Of a DNA stretch of 64,000 nt, positions 8,777-16,615 are shown in pieces. The stretch is from Pseudomonas sp. GM50. GTDB lineage: Bacteria; Pseudomonadota; Gammaproteobacteria; Pseudomonadales; Pseudomonadaceae. Location of the stretch: contig NZ_AKJK01000100.1 in NCBI RefSeq assembly GCF_000282375.1, positions 62,001 through 126,000 on the forward strand, written 5' to 3'. A program made the translations under genes and the position numbers. The notes under the pieces were generated by a model. That model ran no database searches, was not told the origin of the DNA, and was given only the letters and a program-made list of their open reading frames with translations. Within the stretch, counting starts at the first letter, position 1. Each line of letters opens with the position of its first letter.

Positions 8777-9016
8777 CTACGGGCCGTGGGTGCGCCCTGA
8801 CAGATGTAGTTGTTCCATTGCTGAAGCGCGATCTGCATTCGCAGCGAGATGTCCGGGTTCAATAGGTTTGCATTCCCCTCCGTTGTAATTCATGGGATAG
8901 CGTGTGAACTGGAAGTCATTGACTGCGTTGCGATAGGCAAGCTTCCTCGGAATGGCGACGTCATCGGCAAAGGCCGATGACGTCAATCACGCCAAGAATA
9001 GAGGGTATTCACTCAT
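8777..9016 (-). pseudogene. small secreted protein interrupted by in-frame TGA
   Basis: Reading from the ATG at 9014-9016, which overlaps the end of the nucleoside hydrolase gene (GATGAGTGA), gives MSEYPLFLA, then a TGA at 8987-8989, then LTSSAFADDVAIPRK and about 60 more residues to the stop at 8777. LFLA-stop-LTSSAFA-DD looks like a short signal peptide with its cleavage site, so the reading frame is meaningful across the stop. The remainder (YPMNYNGGECKPIEPGH) has a single Cys and no family I know. A TTG just after the TGA could start a shorter product without a signal peptide. It is a recent nonsense mutation, a sequencing error, or a genuine recoded or internal start. Confidence 0.45.
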
Positions 9017-10085
9017 CTGCCGCTACCGCCGTTGCGTTGGCCATGTTTTCGGCGGTGGCTTCGGCCGAGTTCCCTGCAATGGTGTTTAGATAAAGTGCCC
9101 TGACGAACCCGGGTGCGGTTCCTAGGGCAACGTCGACCGGAGCGCCAGAGTTATCCGGCACCAACTTCCCGCTTGTATCCTGTTCTTCGTTTAGCTCCTG
9201 TTCTACCTGCAGGCCATAGCGGGTAAATTGGATAAGCTGAGGGTCGGTTACCGCGATGGCCGCCAATGGATCCCAAAAATACAGATAGGTGCCGATACCG
9301 GGCGCGATGGTCGAGCTTTGCAGCACTTGTGTGAGGAATTGAGCAATCGGGTTGGAAATGCGGGAGAGTTGGCGCAGGAAATCCTGCGTAATGGGGATCT
9401 GGTTACATGCGTTTAGCGCAACCAATTGCACTGGGATCCCGCCATTAAAAACATATTGAGCAGCAAGCGGATCCAGGAAGATGTTCCATTCGGCAACATT
9501 GTTGGTGTAGTAGGGGGTGTCACCCAGAGCGTCAATAATATTGCCGGCCGCGCCGGGCTGGGCGTATTGCGGCAACAAATTGCCCCCCATCATAACGATG
9601 CGGTCTATTTTGGTGAGCAACAAGTCTTGCAATGCGTCGTCGGTTTCAGCTTGCTGGAACAAATGCCCCCACGTCGTACCGCCGCCTATCATTAATACGG
9701 TAAAATTATGATCGGCATTTTCCAGTGTTTCCCTTAAGAAAGCGACCGCATCTGTTCGCGCGGGATTCAGGTTTGTTCGCGGAAACGGGGCGTCGTAATG
9801 TTGATCCGATGCCTGGCGTGTTTCAAAGGGAAAGGTATTGCTGTACACCATGGGGCGCTGAAAACCAGCGGCGACGGAGATGCGCTCTATCTCAGGGTCA
9901 TCGAACAGCGTGAGGAAGTTACTGATGTTTTCAACGCCGTGACTTAAGTGAACAGCGCCCACCCCCGTCACTGTGATGCCTTCGACCTTTACCGCGTGAT
10001 GCTTTAGCAAATACGAGATGGCCATGTAGTCGTCGAAATCGACATCGGTATCTATGAGTAGGTGTGTGAGGGGTTGTACAGACAT
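9009..10085 (-). CDS. nucleoside hydrolase (IunH family)
   Basis: Predicted N-ribohydrolase that splits nucleosides into base and ribose. The N terminus (MSVQPLTHLL) runs into IDTDVDFDDYMAISYLL, which fits the Ca2+-binding DxDxxxDD signature, although the usual Pro-Gly is Val-Asp. GMM-type segments (MIGGGTTWGHL, RIVMMGGNLL) and a late WDPLAAIAV motif, which provides the second Asp of the family, are present. 358 aa from the Met at 10085, chosen because AGGAGG lies 8 bp upstream; the open frame extends further but without an RBS. The C-terminal 40 residues (Ala/Thr-rich) are unusual. No signal peptide, although the two genes downstream encode exported proteins. The altered calcium loop may change substrate preference. 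Confidence 0.8.
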   Translation of the reverse strand: MSVQPLTHLLIDTDVDFDDYMAISYLLKHHAVKVEGITVTGVGAVHLSHGVENISNFLTLFDDPEIERISVAAGFQRPMVYSNTFPFETRQASDQHYDAPFPRTNLNPARTDAVAFLRETLENADHNFTVLMIGGGTTWGHLFQQAETDDALQDLLLTKIDRIVMMGGNLLPQYAQPGAAGNIIDALGDTPYYTNNVAEWNIFLDPLAAQYVFNGGIPVQLVALNACNQIPITQDFLRQLSRISNPIAQFLTQVLQSSTIAPGIGTYLYFWDPLAAIAVTDPQLIQFTRYGLQVEQELNEEQDTSGKLVPDNSGAPVDVALGTAPGFVRALYLNTIAGNSAEATAENMANATAVAADE

Positions 10086-10275
10086 ATGGTCAGCCTCCTG
10101 GCTAATGAAGAATTTACGTCCGATGTCAAGTATAGGAAAAATCACCCAGTTCGCCCAAAGATAGTAGACGCCTGTTTAATATCGTCTAGTGGTCTGAGCG
10201 ATTAATCTATTTATTTACTTATAACGATATGCTATGGATTCAGTGTGATGGATTTATTATGTGCATCACTATTGA

Positions 10276-10452
10276 GTTGTGGACTCTAACGATGGCACAA
10301 GTGATTTTCTGAAGGGATTGAAGGGGTCTGCTTTATCGGTGGGGCTACTGCATAAAGCGATCCCGGTGCTGGGGTTGTATATGCACCTGCCACGCCAACT
10401 GAAAGACAAGCCCTTGGTGCTTACCCACCATATCTATCAAAGGCCCGCATGA
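10276..10452 (+). pseudogene. possible C-terminal gene remnant
   Basis: 59 codons are open from 10276 to a TGA at 10450-10452, with a protein-like composition (SALSVGLLHKAIPVLGLYM, then QLKDKPLVLTHHIYQ) but no start codon with an RBS and no upstream continuation. The stop falls inside the following terminator stem. I do not recognise the family. The rest of 10086-10517 is AT-rich noncoding DNA with the promoter of the nucleoside hydrolase group at its left end. Confidence 0.25.
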
Positions 10453-10472
10453 GAAAATTCATGCAGGCCTTT
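10439..10472. terminator. bidirectional terminator-like hairpin
   Basis: AAAGGCC-C-GCATGA pairs with TCATGC-A-GGCCTTT (one internal mismatch) around a 6-nt loop, followed by TGTCGTTTCT on the plus strand. It lies 46 bp behind the stop of the NmrA-like gene and probably ends its transcript. Confidence 0.65.
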
Positions 10473-10517
10473 GTCGTTTCTGTCTCGTAATTTCTGCCAG
10501 GCTCCACCCGCTGCGAT

Positions 10518-11354
10518 TCAACCCTCACCGCCCCAAACACCCGTAGCCGCCGTGCGCCGAACATAATCGGTGAAGTCCCGCGCGGGCCGGCCCAGTGCGC
10601 GCTGTACACCGTCGGCAATCGGGGTGTTGCGACCATCGAGCACCGTTGTGAAGAGATACAGCACCAGGTCGATCAGCTGAGCGGGCAATTGCTCCTGTTC
10701 CAGCGCCTGGCGATAGGCTTGCGGCGGTACGGCGATGAACTGGATATCACGTTGGGTCTCGCGGGCGATTTCATTGACGGCTTCGGCAAATGTCAGCGCT
10801 CGTGGCCCTGTCAGTTCATAGAGCTGGCCTGAATGGCCGGGTTTGGTCAGCGCCTCGACGGCGATTTCGGCGATGTCTTCTACGTCGACGAAGGGCTCTG
10901 CGATATTGCCGACGGGCAGTACCAGTTCGCCCTGAAGAATCGGCTCCAGAAAGTGCGCCTCGCTGAAGTTCTGGCTGAACCAGCTGGCACGCAGGATAGT
11001 CCAGTCGACGCCGCTGTTTTGTATGACACGCTCCGCTTGTTCCGCTTCGACTTCACCGCGTCCGGACAGCAGGACCAGTTTGCTGACGCCGCTTTTGACT
11101 GCCAGATCGGTGAACGCCTGAACGGTTTCGACAGCGCCTGGGACGGCGAGGTCTGGCTGATAGGCGATGTAAACGGCGTGGATTCCATCCAGCGCGGCAT
11201 CCCAGGTGGCTCTATCGTCCCAGTCGAAGGCTGGATTCGCCGCGCGCGATCCCTGGCGTATGGGGTGTCCGGCAGTTTTTAGTCGTTGGGTGATCCGCCG
11301 CCCGGTTTTGCCGGTGGCGCCGAGGATCAGGATTGTGTCTTGGGCAGTCGTCAT
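10518..11354 (-). CDS. NmrA-like NAD(P)-binding reductase
   Basis: 278-aa atypical short-chain dehydrogenase fold protein. The Rossmann motif ILGATGKTGRRI is at residues 9-20 and the typical NmrA/YwnB-like body follows (VSKLVLLSGRGEVEAEQAE, DWTILRASWFSQNF, FVDVEDIAEIAVEAL, YELTGPRALTF). There is no YxxxK catalytic pair, so it may be a redox sensor or a reductase using an unconventional site. I place the start at the third in-frame ATG (MTTAQD), which has GGAG at the right distance. It is divergent from a TetR regulator gene 180 bp away with a palindrome between them, so it is probably that regulator's target. Confidence 0.8.
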   Translation of the reverse strand: MTTAQDTILILGATGKTGRRITQRLKTAGHPIRQGSRAANPAFDWDDRATWDAALDGIHAVYIAYQPDLAVPGAVETVQAFTDLAVKSGVSKLVLLSGRGEVEAEQAERVIQNSGVDWTILRASWFSQNFSEAHFLEPILQGELVLPVGNIAEPFVDVEDIAEIAVEALTKPGHSGQLYELTGPRALTFAEAVNEIARETQRDIQFIAVPPQAYRQALEQEQLPAQLIDLVLYLFTTVLDGRNTPIADGVQRALGRPARDFTDYVRRTAATGVWGGEG

Positions 11355-11377
11355 CGCGTTCATCTCCATCGGTTAAT

Positions 11378-11392
11378 GTGAGTGATGCTCAC
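11378..11392. promoter_or_regulatory. candidate TetR operator
   Basis: Inverted repeat GTGAG-TGATG-CTCAC, 23 bp upstream of the NmrA-like start and in the divergent promoter region shared with the TetR gene. TetR regulators normally bind such a palindrome next to their own gene. Assignment is inference. Confidence 0.5.
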
Positions 11393-11534
11393 GTTTAAAA
11401 GATGATAAACGCTCATGTTCTGCCGTCAACCGACAACATCGAAGAAGCCGACGTATGGCTACTGCCTATTGGGCGCGGTGGTAGGCGGTGCTAAGGTGAG
11501 TCCTTGTCATGTTTATTAATCGGGAAATCCGCCA

Positions 11535-12200
11535 GTGCAAAAGAAAGCAGCCGCTGGGCTCGAACAATCTGTTTCAGAGCAGACCCGACGCAACCCCACG
11601 CAGCAACGCAGCCGCGAGCGTCAGGAGCGAATCCTGGGCGTGGCGACTCAACTGATCGCGACCAAGGGCAGCGATCAGGTGAAGATGAGCGAAATCGCCG
11701 AACGTTCGGAGATTTCGATCGGCTCTCTGTATCAATATTTTCCCGATAAGAGTTCGATCATCCGCACGCTGGCCGAGCGCTATAACGCCGAGAGTCGTCG
11801 CTGTATCGAAGGGGCACTGGCTGCGGTCGAGGATGCGCAAGGATTGCGCGAAGCCTATTCGGACTTGCTCGATCAGTATTACGAGATCGTCCTGGCTACG
11901 CCTGCGATGCGGGATATCTGGTCCGGCATGCAGGCGGACAAGCAGCTTCTGGCGCTGGAGCTGGAGGAGAGTCGTGTCGCCGGCGGTTTGTTGGCCGATG
12001 CGATGCTGCGGGTGTTTCCCGGCAGCGATGCGCAGCAAGTAACCGATGCAGCCTTTTTGATCTGGCATCTGGGTGAGGCGACCATGCGATTGGCCATCTC
12101 TTGCGCGCCCGACGAGGGCCGGCGCCTGGTCGAGGCGTTCAAGCGCATGTCGCTGGGTGAAATCATGGCACCGGCGACCATGAGTACGTTCGAGTCATAA
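11535..12200 (+). CDS. TetR/AcrR family regulator
   Basis: 221 aa. The N-terminal HTH (residues about 25-70: RERILGVATQLIATKG-like segment, then MSEIAERSEISIGSLYQYF) is a textbook TetR DNA-binding domain. The C-terminal ligand-binding part (TPAMRDIWSGMQADKQLLAL, GEATMRLAI) resembles the group with a TetR C-terminal domain associated with redox and xenobiotic genes. Start is GTG at 11535; no strong RBS is visible, so a later start is possible. Divergent from the NmrA-like reductase, which it probably represses together with itself. The inducer cannot be read from sequence. Confidence 0.85.
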   Translation: MQKKAAAGLEQSVSEQTRRNPTQQRSRERQERILGVATQLIATKGSDQVKMSEIAERSEISIGSLYQYFPDKSSIIRTLAERYNAESRRCIEGALAAVEDAQGLREAYSDLLDQYYEIVLATPAMRDIWSGMQADKQLLALELEESRVAGGLLADAMLRVFPGSDAQQVTDAAFLIWHLGEATMRLAISCAPDEGRRLVEAFKRMSLGEIMAPATMSTFES

Positions 12201-12224
12201 ACCGGGCGGGGCCAAGCGTGTCAG

Positions 12225-12509
12225 CTACACGAATGGCTGGCCGGTAAAACCTCGTGGCAGTCTTTGCAACCCGGGCATTTCGATCAGCCGTTGGGTCCAG
12301 GCTGCGCGCCAGTCATTGGCGGTGTGGGTGGCTTTGGCCTTGCGCGCGGCCCGACGTGCAGCGTTGCGTTCGGCTTTGCGCGCTTCTTTGAACGCATCGG
12401 TGTTGCGGCAGCTTCTGCATTTCACGCGGGTCAGTATGCTGCTTGAGGTCAGGTTGCTGCCTTTGTGTCCGCAGGCCAGGTGCCCGCCGACTTTGAAGTG
12501 AGTGACCAT
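12225..12509 (-). CDS. small basic zinc-ribbon-like protein
   Basis: 94 aa from the ATG at 12509, which has AAGGAG 7 bp upstream; the longer open frame to 12761 has no such signal. Residues 10-40 contain CGH and CRSCR, which could form a one-zinc ribbon. A Lys/Arg/Ala-rich helix (ARKAERNAARRAARKAKA) and a conserved-looking tail (WTQRLIEMPGLQRLPRGF) follow. It suggests nucleic-acid binding. I know of similar small Pseudomonas proteins but of no assigned function. Confidence 0.6.
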   Translation of the reverse strand: MVTHFKVGGHLACGHKGSNLTSSSILTRVKCRSCRNTDAFKEARKAERNAARRAARKAKATHTANDWRAAWTQRLIEMPGLQRLPRGFTGQPFV

Positions 12510-12581
12510 GGGACATCTCCTTCGTGATGTGTAATCGTTCGACAGGCGGGCGAGGGCGTTCGTTCGCTCTATACAGCAGGC

Positions 12582-12608
12582 AAAAAAAGGCCCGCATGCG
12601 GGCGGGCC
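12582..12608 (-). terminator. minus-strand terminator
   Basis: GGCCCGC-ATGCG-GGCGGGCC hairpin with a run of seven T on the minus strand. With the hairpin at 12691 it follows the 12815-13045 gene. The 12510-12814 interval otherwise holds only the leader of the zinc-ribbon-like gene. Confidence 0.7.
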
Positions 12609-12690
12609 AATGGGCATTCTTGAAAAGGAGTGGATGCACTGTAGGGGGGGAGTTGTGAAGGCGGTGTGAAATGGGAAAGGGCTTAAACAA

Positions 12691-12715
12691 AAAAGCCCGG
12701 CAAACCTGGCCGGGT
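12691..12715 (-). terminator. minus-strand terminator
   Basis: GCCCGGC/GCCGGGT stem followed by a T-rich run (TTTTTTG) on the minus strand, about 100 bp downstream of the stop of the 12815-13045 gene. Confidence 0.7.
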
Positions 12716-12814
12716 GGGTGTGTAGCGCAGACAGGGATAAGCCTGGTGACGATGATGTCACCGATCAGGCGTCCTGACTCAGGCTCTGTCCCTGGTTTGA
12801 GTACCGTGGTCGAC

Positions 12815-13045
12815 TCATCTGAAGCGAGGCAGCGGCGGCTCGACAGGTTTGAGTGAAGAGAGCGCGCTGCGAATCTGCGGCGTGTCTTTCTCGATGTCGT
12901 TCAGACGATCGCGAATCCTGAGGGCTGTCGGATGCCCCCCTTGATTATCAACCCAATCGGCGATTTCCTTGCACGCGGCGGCAAGGCGCGCCTGACGGGA
13001 GTCAAGCAGGGTGAGCAGGGTGGTGATGGACTCTTTCTCGGACAT
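12815..13045 (-). CDS. small hypothetical protein
   Basis: 76 aa (MSEKESITTLLTLLDSR to LKPVEPPLPRFR). It is predicted all-helical, with two amphipathic segments (LLDSRQARLAAACKEIADWV and ALRIRDRLNDIEKDTPQ) and a proline-rich end. The start at 13045 is preferred over an ATG 9 bp upstream because GGAGG is 8 bp away. Cytoplasmic. Conserved-looking in composition but I do not recognise a family. Followed by two terminators, so probably monocistronic. Confidence 0.6.
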   Translation of the reverse strand: MSEKESITTLLTLLDSRQARLAAACKEIADWVDNQGGHPTALRIRDRLNDIEKDTPQIRSALSSLKPVEPPLPRFR

Positions 13046-13220
13046 GACATACACCTCCGTTCAAAGAAATCGGGTAAAGGGCAACAAAAAGCCCGCGGGG
13101 AGCGAGCTTTCTGCCGATGGGTCGCTGATCCTTCAGCTCCTTTGAGTATAGACCCGGAAATAAAACAGGTCAGCTTCAGGCTTGCTGCCGGTCAGTCAAG
13201 TCAAGGCGCCAGACACAAAC

Positions 13221-13369
13221 CTGTGGCGAGGGGGCTTGTCGGAATGCCGCATCACCCCGTTCGGCTGCGAAGCAGTCGCAATTCGGTGCATGCGGTGTGC
13301 CTGGCAAAACAGGATTGCAGGTTTTAGGACTGCCTCGCAGTCCAACGGGGGCAAGCCCCCTCGCCACAG
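13221..13369. repeat. REP/BIME, GTGGCGAGGGGGCTTG family
   Basis: Two inverted GTGGCGAGGGGGCTTG/CAAGCCCCCTCGCCAC ends enclose CCGTTCGGCTGCGAAGCAGTCGC and a CGGTGTGCCTGGC segment. The same composite, inverted, is found at 46157-46305. With the short leader of the 13045 gene it fills the 13046-13423 gap. Confidence 0.85.
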
Positions 13370-13423
13370 AAGCCTCTCGCCGCAGGTTCTTCGCTTGGCA
13401 TGTCCTTTTCTTGACTGACTGGC

Positions 13424-13681
13424 TCAGGCTTGCTGGGGCTTCGGCGAGCTGACCGCGTTAAGCCGCCGACATTCGCGCGCGGCGTCCTCTTCAAGATCGA
13501 AGCCGTCACCGATGAAGCCACGGGTGCGGGTATCGGTAATGCGATACCAGATGGCAGCATCGGGTGGTGGGTGATCGGGCTCTCCGGCCCGGCGGCCATG
13601 AATGATGATCTTGTTGCAGCGTTTCACAACGAAAATGTCTTCCATGGCGTCACCGAAGCTATTCGTATTCAGATCAAGCAT
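13424..13681 (-). CDS. small hypothetical protein
   Basis: 85 aa from the ATG at 13681, or 73 aa from MEDIFVVKRC at 13645; neither RBS is decisive (AAGGG precedes the first). Compact mixed alpha/beta pattern: IFVVKRCNKIIIHGRR, AIWYRITDT, GFIGDGFDLEEDAAREC. Cytoplasmic, no motif assigned. It lies 57 bp behind the topoisomerase IB gene on the same strand and may be cotranscribed. Confidence 0.6.
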   Translation of the reverse strand: MLDLNTNSFGDAMEDIFVVKRCNKIIIHGRRAGEPDHPPPDAAIWYRITDTRTRGFIGDGFDLEEDAARECRRLNAVSSPKPQQA

Positions 13682-13738
13682 AGAAGCCCTTTGAAATCAC
13701 GCCGGTCAGTTCGTCGGTTTGTTCGCCTCGAAGAGGTC

Positions 13739-14776
13739 CTACGGTGTTTCGGCCGTTTCGATAAGCTTTTCGAGAAACACAGCCAGCGCGACTTCTTCGG
13801 CCCTGAGCCTTTTACGTCCCCTCGATCGCGGCAGTTCGGCCAACGCCCCCTGCATGAAACCATCGACGACGGCCGGGTGGATGTAGCACTTGCGGCAAAC
13901 CGCCGGGGTATTGCCCAACTGCCGGGCGACATTCTTGACCATTTCCACCACATGCCGCTTCGCGTCGGCTTCCGATTCCCACTGCAACTCGCGCAACACC
14001 GCCAATGCCAGTGCGCTGCCGGCCCAGGTGCGGTAGTCCTTGGCGGTGAAATCGGCGCCGGTCAGCGTCTGCAAGTAGGCGTTGACGTCGGAGGAACTGA
14101 TGGTGTGCCGCTCGCCGTTTTCGTCCAGATACTGAAAGAGGTTTTGCCCGGGAATTTCCAGGCAACGCTTGATGATCCGCGCCAGCCGCCGGTCTTTTAC
14201 GGTGATCTGGTGCTCGATGCCGCTCTTGCCGCGAAACTGGAACAGGATTGCGCTGCCGTTTACCTCGACGTGACGACTGCGCAGGGTCGTCAGGCCGTAG
14301 GAGCGATTGTCCCGGGCGTATTGCGTGTTGCCGACCCGGATCAGTGTCGCATCGAGCAAGGTAATCACCGTGGCCATGACCTTGTCGCGGCTGAAACCGG
14401 GCGCGGCCAGCAGTGTTTCCAGTTGTTTGCGAAGTTTCGGCAGGGCCAGGCCGAAGTCCCGCAAGCGCGAGTATTTGTCGGCATCGCGCACTTCCCGCCA
14501 GCGCGGGTGATAACGGTATTGCTTGCGGCCACGAGCGTCGCGGCCGGTGGCTTGCAGATGGCCGCGCGGGTCGGGGCAAATCCATACATCGGCGTAGGCG
14601 GGCGGCACCGCGAGTGCGTTGATGCGTTTGATTTCATCCGGATCGGTGATGCGCTGGCCCGTCGAGTTGAAGTAGCAAAACTTGCCGCGCAGGAGCTTGC
14701 GGGTGATGCCGGGCTGGCTGTCATCGACGTAATGCAGGTCGGGCGGCAATCCGTCGGGCAATGCAGTGTCTGGCAT
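13739..14776 (-). CDS. DNA topoisomerase IB
   Basis: 345-aa bacterial (poxvirus-like) type IB topoisomerase, which relaxes supercoils through a 3'-phosphotyrosyl intermediate. The N-terminal domain includes PPAYADVWICPDPRGHLQA. The catalytic core shows the expected residues: RYHPRWRE, IRVGN, FRGKSGIEH (Lys of the pentad), YRTWAGSAL (Arg), and the C-terminal CYIHPAVVD segment with the nucleophilic Tyr. Length matches the family. RBS AGGA precedes the ATG. The gene is common in Pseudomonas and of uncertain physiological role. Confidence 0.9.
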   Translation of the reverse strand: MPDTALPDGLPPDLHYVDDSQPGITRKLLRGKFCYFNSTGQRITDPDEIKRINALAVPPAYADVWICPDPRGHLQATGRDARGRKQYRYHPRWREVRDADKYSRLRDFGLALPKLRKQLETLLAAPGFSRDKVMATVITLLDATLIRVGNTQYARDNRSYGLTTLRSRHVEVNGSAILFQFRGKSGIEHQITVKDRRLARIIKRCLEIPGQNLFQYLDENGERHTISSSDVNAYLQTLTGADFTAKDYRTWAGSALALAVLRELQWESEADAKRHVVEMVKNVARQLGNTPAVCRKCYIHPAVVDGFMQGALAELPRSRGRKRLRAEEVALAVFLEKLIETAETP

Positions 14777-14851
14777 GGCGGCTCATCCTGGGCGGCGAAT
14801 CATGGGGCGTTAAGCCATTGACCGCGCGCCAACGTCGGGGTGCCGACGGAT

Positions 14852-15931
14852 TCAGGCCAGCACCGCCACCGCTTTGATTTGCGCCCAGAGTTGCTGTCCG
14901 GGGTGCACGCCCAATTGATCCCGGGAATAACGGGTGATCCGCGCCAGTAGCGGTGTACCGGCCGCGTTCAGGCGGATCAGTACGTGAGCGGCGTTATCTG
15001 CACCGATTTCGCTGATCACCGTGACTGGCAGACGATTGAGAATGCTGCTTTGTTCGGCGCCTTGCAGGCTTAGGCTGACATCCCGCGCCTGGACCTTGCA
15101 GCGCAGTGCCTGGCCTTCAGCCATCGGCGAATGAGCGACTCGAATGCTCAGGTCCGTGTTGGGTAGTTGCAGGGTCAACAACTGATAGTCGGCGTCATAG
15201 GTGCTGACGTGCCCTTCGATCACCACGCCGGCGTCGTCGCCCAGCGCCAGCGGCAGATCGAGCCGGGCCAGGGTTTCGCCGATGGGGCCGCTGGCCAAAG
15301 CCTTGCCATTGCTGAGCAGAACGAGGTGGTCGGCGAGCCGCGCGACTTCATCCTGAGAATGGCTGACGTACAGCACGGGGATGTCCAGCTCATCGTGCAG
15401 CCGTTGCAGATACGGCAGGATTTCGTTTTTACGCTGGGTATCGAGTGCCGCCAACGGTTCGTCCATCAGCAGTAGTTTCGGGCTGGTGAGCAGGGCGCGA
15501 GCGATGCCGATCCGCTGGCGCTCACCGCCAGAAAGGTTCTGCGGATCACGGCCCAGCAAATGGCCAATCCCCAGCAACTCAGTGGCATGCGCCATGTCGA
15601 CTCGGCGCTGTTGGCGGGGAATACGCCTGAGGCCGAACTCCAGATTGGCCCGCACCGATAAATGTGGGAACAGGCTGGCTTCCTGGAACACGTAACCGAG
15701 GGCGCGTTTATGCGGCGATACGAAAATCCCCTTGTCGCTGTCTTCCCAGACTTCATCGTTGACCTGAATAAAACCCTGCTCGGCCTGTTCCAGACCGGCG
15801 ATGCAGCGCAGGCACGTGGTTTTGCCCGAGCCGGAATGGCCGTAAAGTGCCGTCACTCCGCGGCCGGGCAGTTGCAGGTCCACATCCAGGGAGAATCCCG
15901 AATAGTTCAGTTTCAAGCGCGTGTGAATCAT
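14852..15931 (-). CDS. modC: molybdate ABC transporter ATP-binding protein
   Basis: 359-aa ATPase of the molybdate importer. Walker A GHSGSGKTT (residues about 31-39), Q-loop, LSGGERQRIGIARALL signature, Walker B LLLMDEPLAALD and switch His in YVSHSQDEV. The C-terminal 90 residues form the TOBE/Mop molybdate-sensing domain (NRLPVTVISEIGADNAAHVL). Third gene of modABC with 3 bp between modB stop and its ATG; GGAG precedes the start. Confidence 0.95.
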   Translation of the reverse strand: MIHTRLKLNYSGFSLDVDLQLPGRGVTALYGHSGSGKTTCLRCIAGLEQAEQGFIQVNDEVWEDSDKGIFVSPHKRALGYVFQEASLFPHLSVRANLEFGLRRIPRQQRRVDMAHATELLGIGHLLGRDPQNLSGGERQRIGIARALLTSPKLLLMDEPLAALDTQRKNEILPYLQRLHDELDIPVLYVSHSQDEVARLADHLVLLSNGKALASGPIGETLARLDLPLALGDDAGVVIEGHVSTYDADYQLLTLQLPNTDLSIRVAHSPMAEGQALRCKVQARDVSLSLQGAEQSSILNRLPVTVISEIGADNAAHVLIRLNAAGTPLLARITRYSRDQLGVHPGQQLWAQIKAVAVLA

Positions 15932-15934
15932 CGA

Positions 15935-16615
15935 TCAGCTCCAGACCGCTTTGGTTTTACGGCTGGAGTAGAGCGCCAGCAATACTGCAAACGAGAACAC
16001 TAGCATTGCCCCGGCCAGCCAATGAGCCTGGGCGTATTCCATGGCTTCGACGTGATCGTAGATCTGCACCGAGACCACGCGGGTCTTGTCGGGAATGTTG
16101 CCGCCGATCATCAGTACAACGCCGAACTCGCCGACGGTGTGGGCGAAACCGAGAATGGCTGCGGTGATGAAACCAGGGCGGGCAAGCGGCAGAACGACAC
16201 TGAAGAACGTGTCCCAAGGATTGGCGCGCAAGGTTGCAGCCACTTCCAGTGGGCGAGTGCCAATGGCAGAAAAAGCATTTTGCAGCGGCTGGACCACGAA
16301 CGGCATCGAGTACAGCACCGAGCCGATCACCAACCCCGCAAAACTGAAGGTGAGGGTGCCGAGCCCCAGCGATTGGGTGAAGTGGCCGACCCACCCGTTA
16401 GGACCGAGCGCGAGCAACAAGTAAAAGCCGATCACCGTGGGCGGCAGCACCAGGGGCAGGGCGACGATCGCCCCGATCGGGCCGCGCAGCCAGGAGCGGG
16501 TGCGCGACAGCCATAACGCAATCGGAGTGCCAATGATCAGCAGGATGGCCGTGGTCAGGGACGCCAGTTTCAGGGTCAGCCAGATCGCGGAATAATCGGC
16601 ACTCGATAGCGTCAT
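15935..16615 (-). CDS. modB: molybdate ABC transporter permease
   Basis: 226-aa inner-membrane permease with five to six hydrophobic segments and the EAA cytoplasmic loop (EVAATLRANPWDTFFSVVLP) that contacts ModC. The start codon directly abuts the modA stop (TAA-ATG), so translation is coupled. Confidence 0.95.
   Translation of the reverse strand: MTLSSADYSAIWLTLKLASLTTAILLIIGTPIALWLSRTRSWLRGPIGAIVALPLVLPPTVIGFYLLLALGPNGWVGHFTQSLGLGTLTFSFAGLVIGSVLYSMPFVVQPLQNAFSAIGTRPLEVAATLRANPWDTFFSVVLPLARPGFITAAILGFAHTVGEFGVVLMIGGNIPDKTRVVSVQIYDHVEAMEYAQAHWLAGAMLVFSFAVLLALYSSRKTKAVWS

Noticed and set aside
12510..12761. N-terminal extension of the small zinc-ribbon-like protein
   Set aside because: The strong RBS and ATG at 12509 mark the start; the extension crosses a terminator hairpin and has no coding character.
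13430..14821. 463-aa plus-strand open frame
   Set aside because: Antisense shadow of the topoisomerase IB gene, whose catalytic motifs are clear; caused by high GC third positions.
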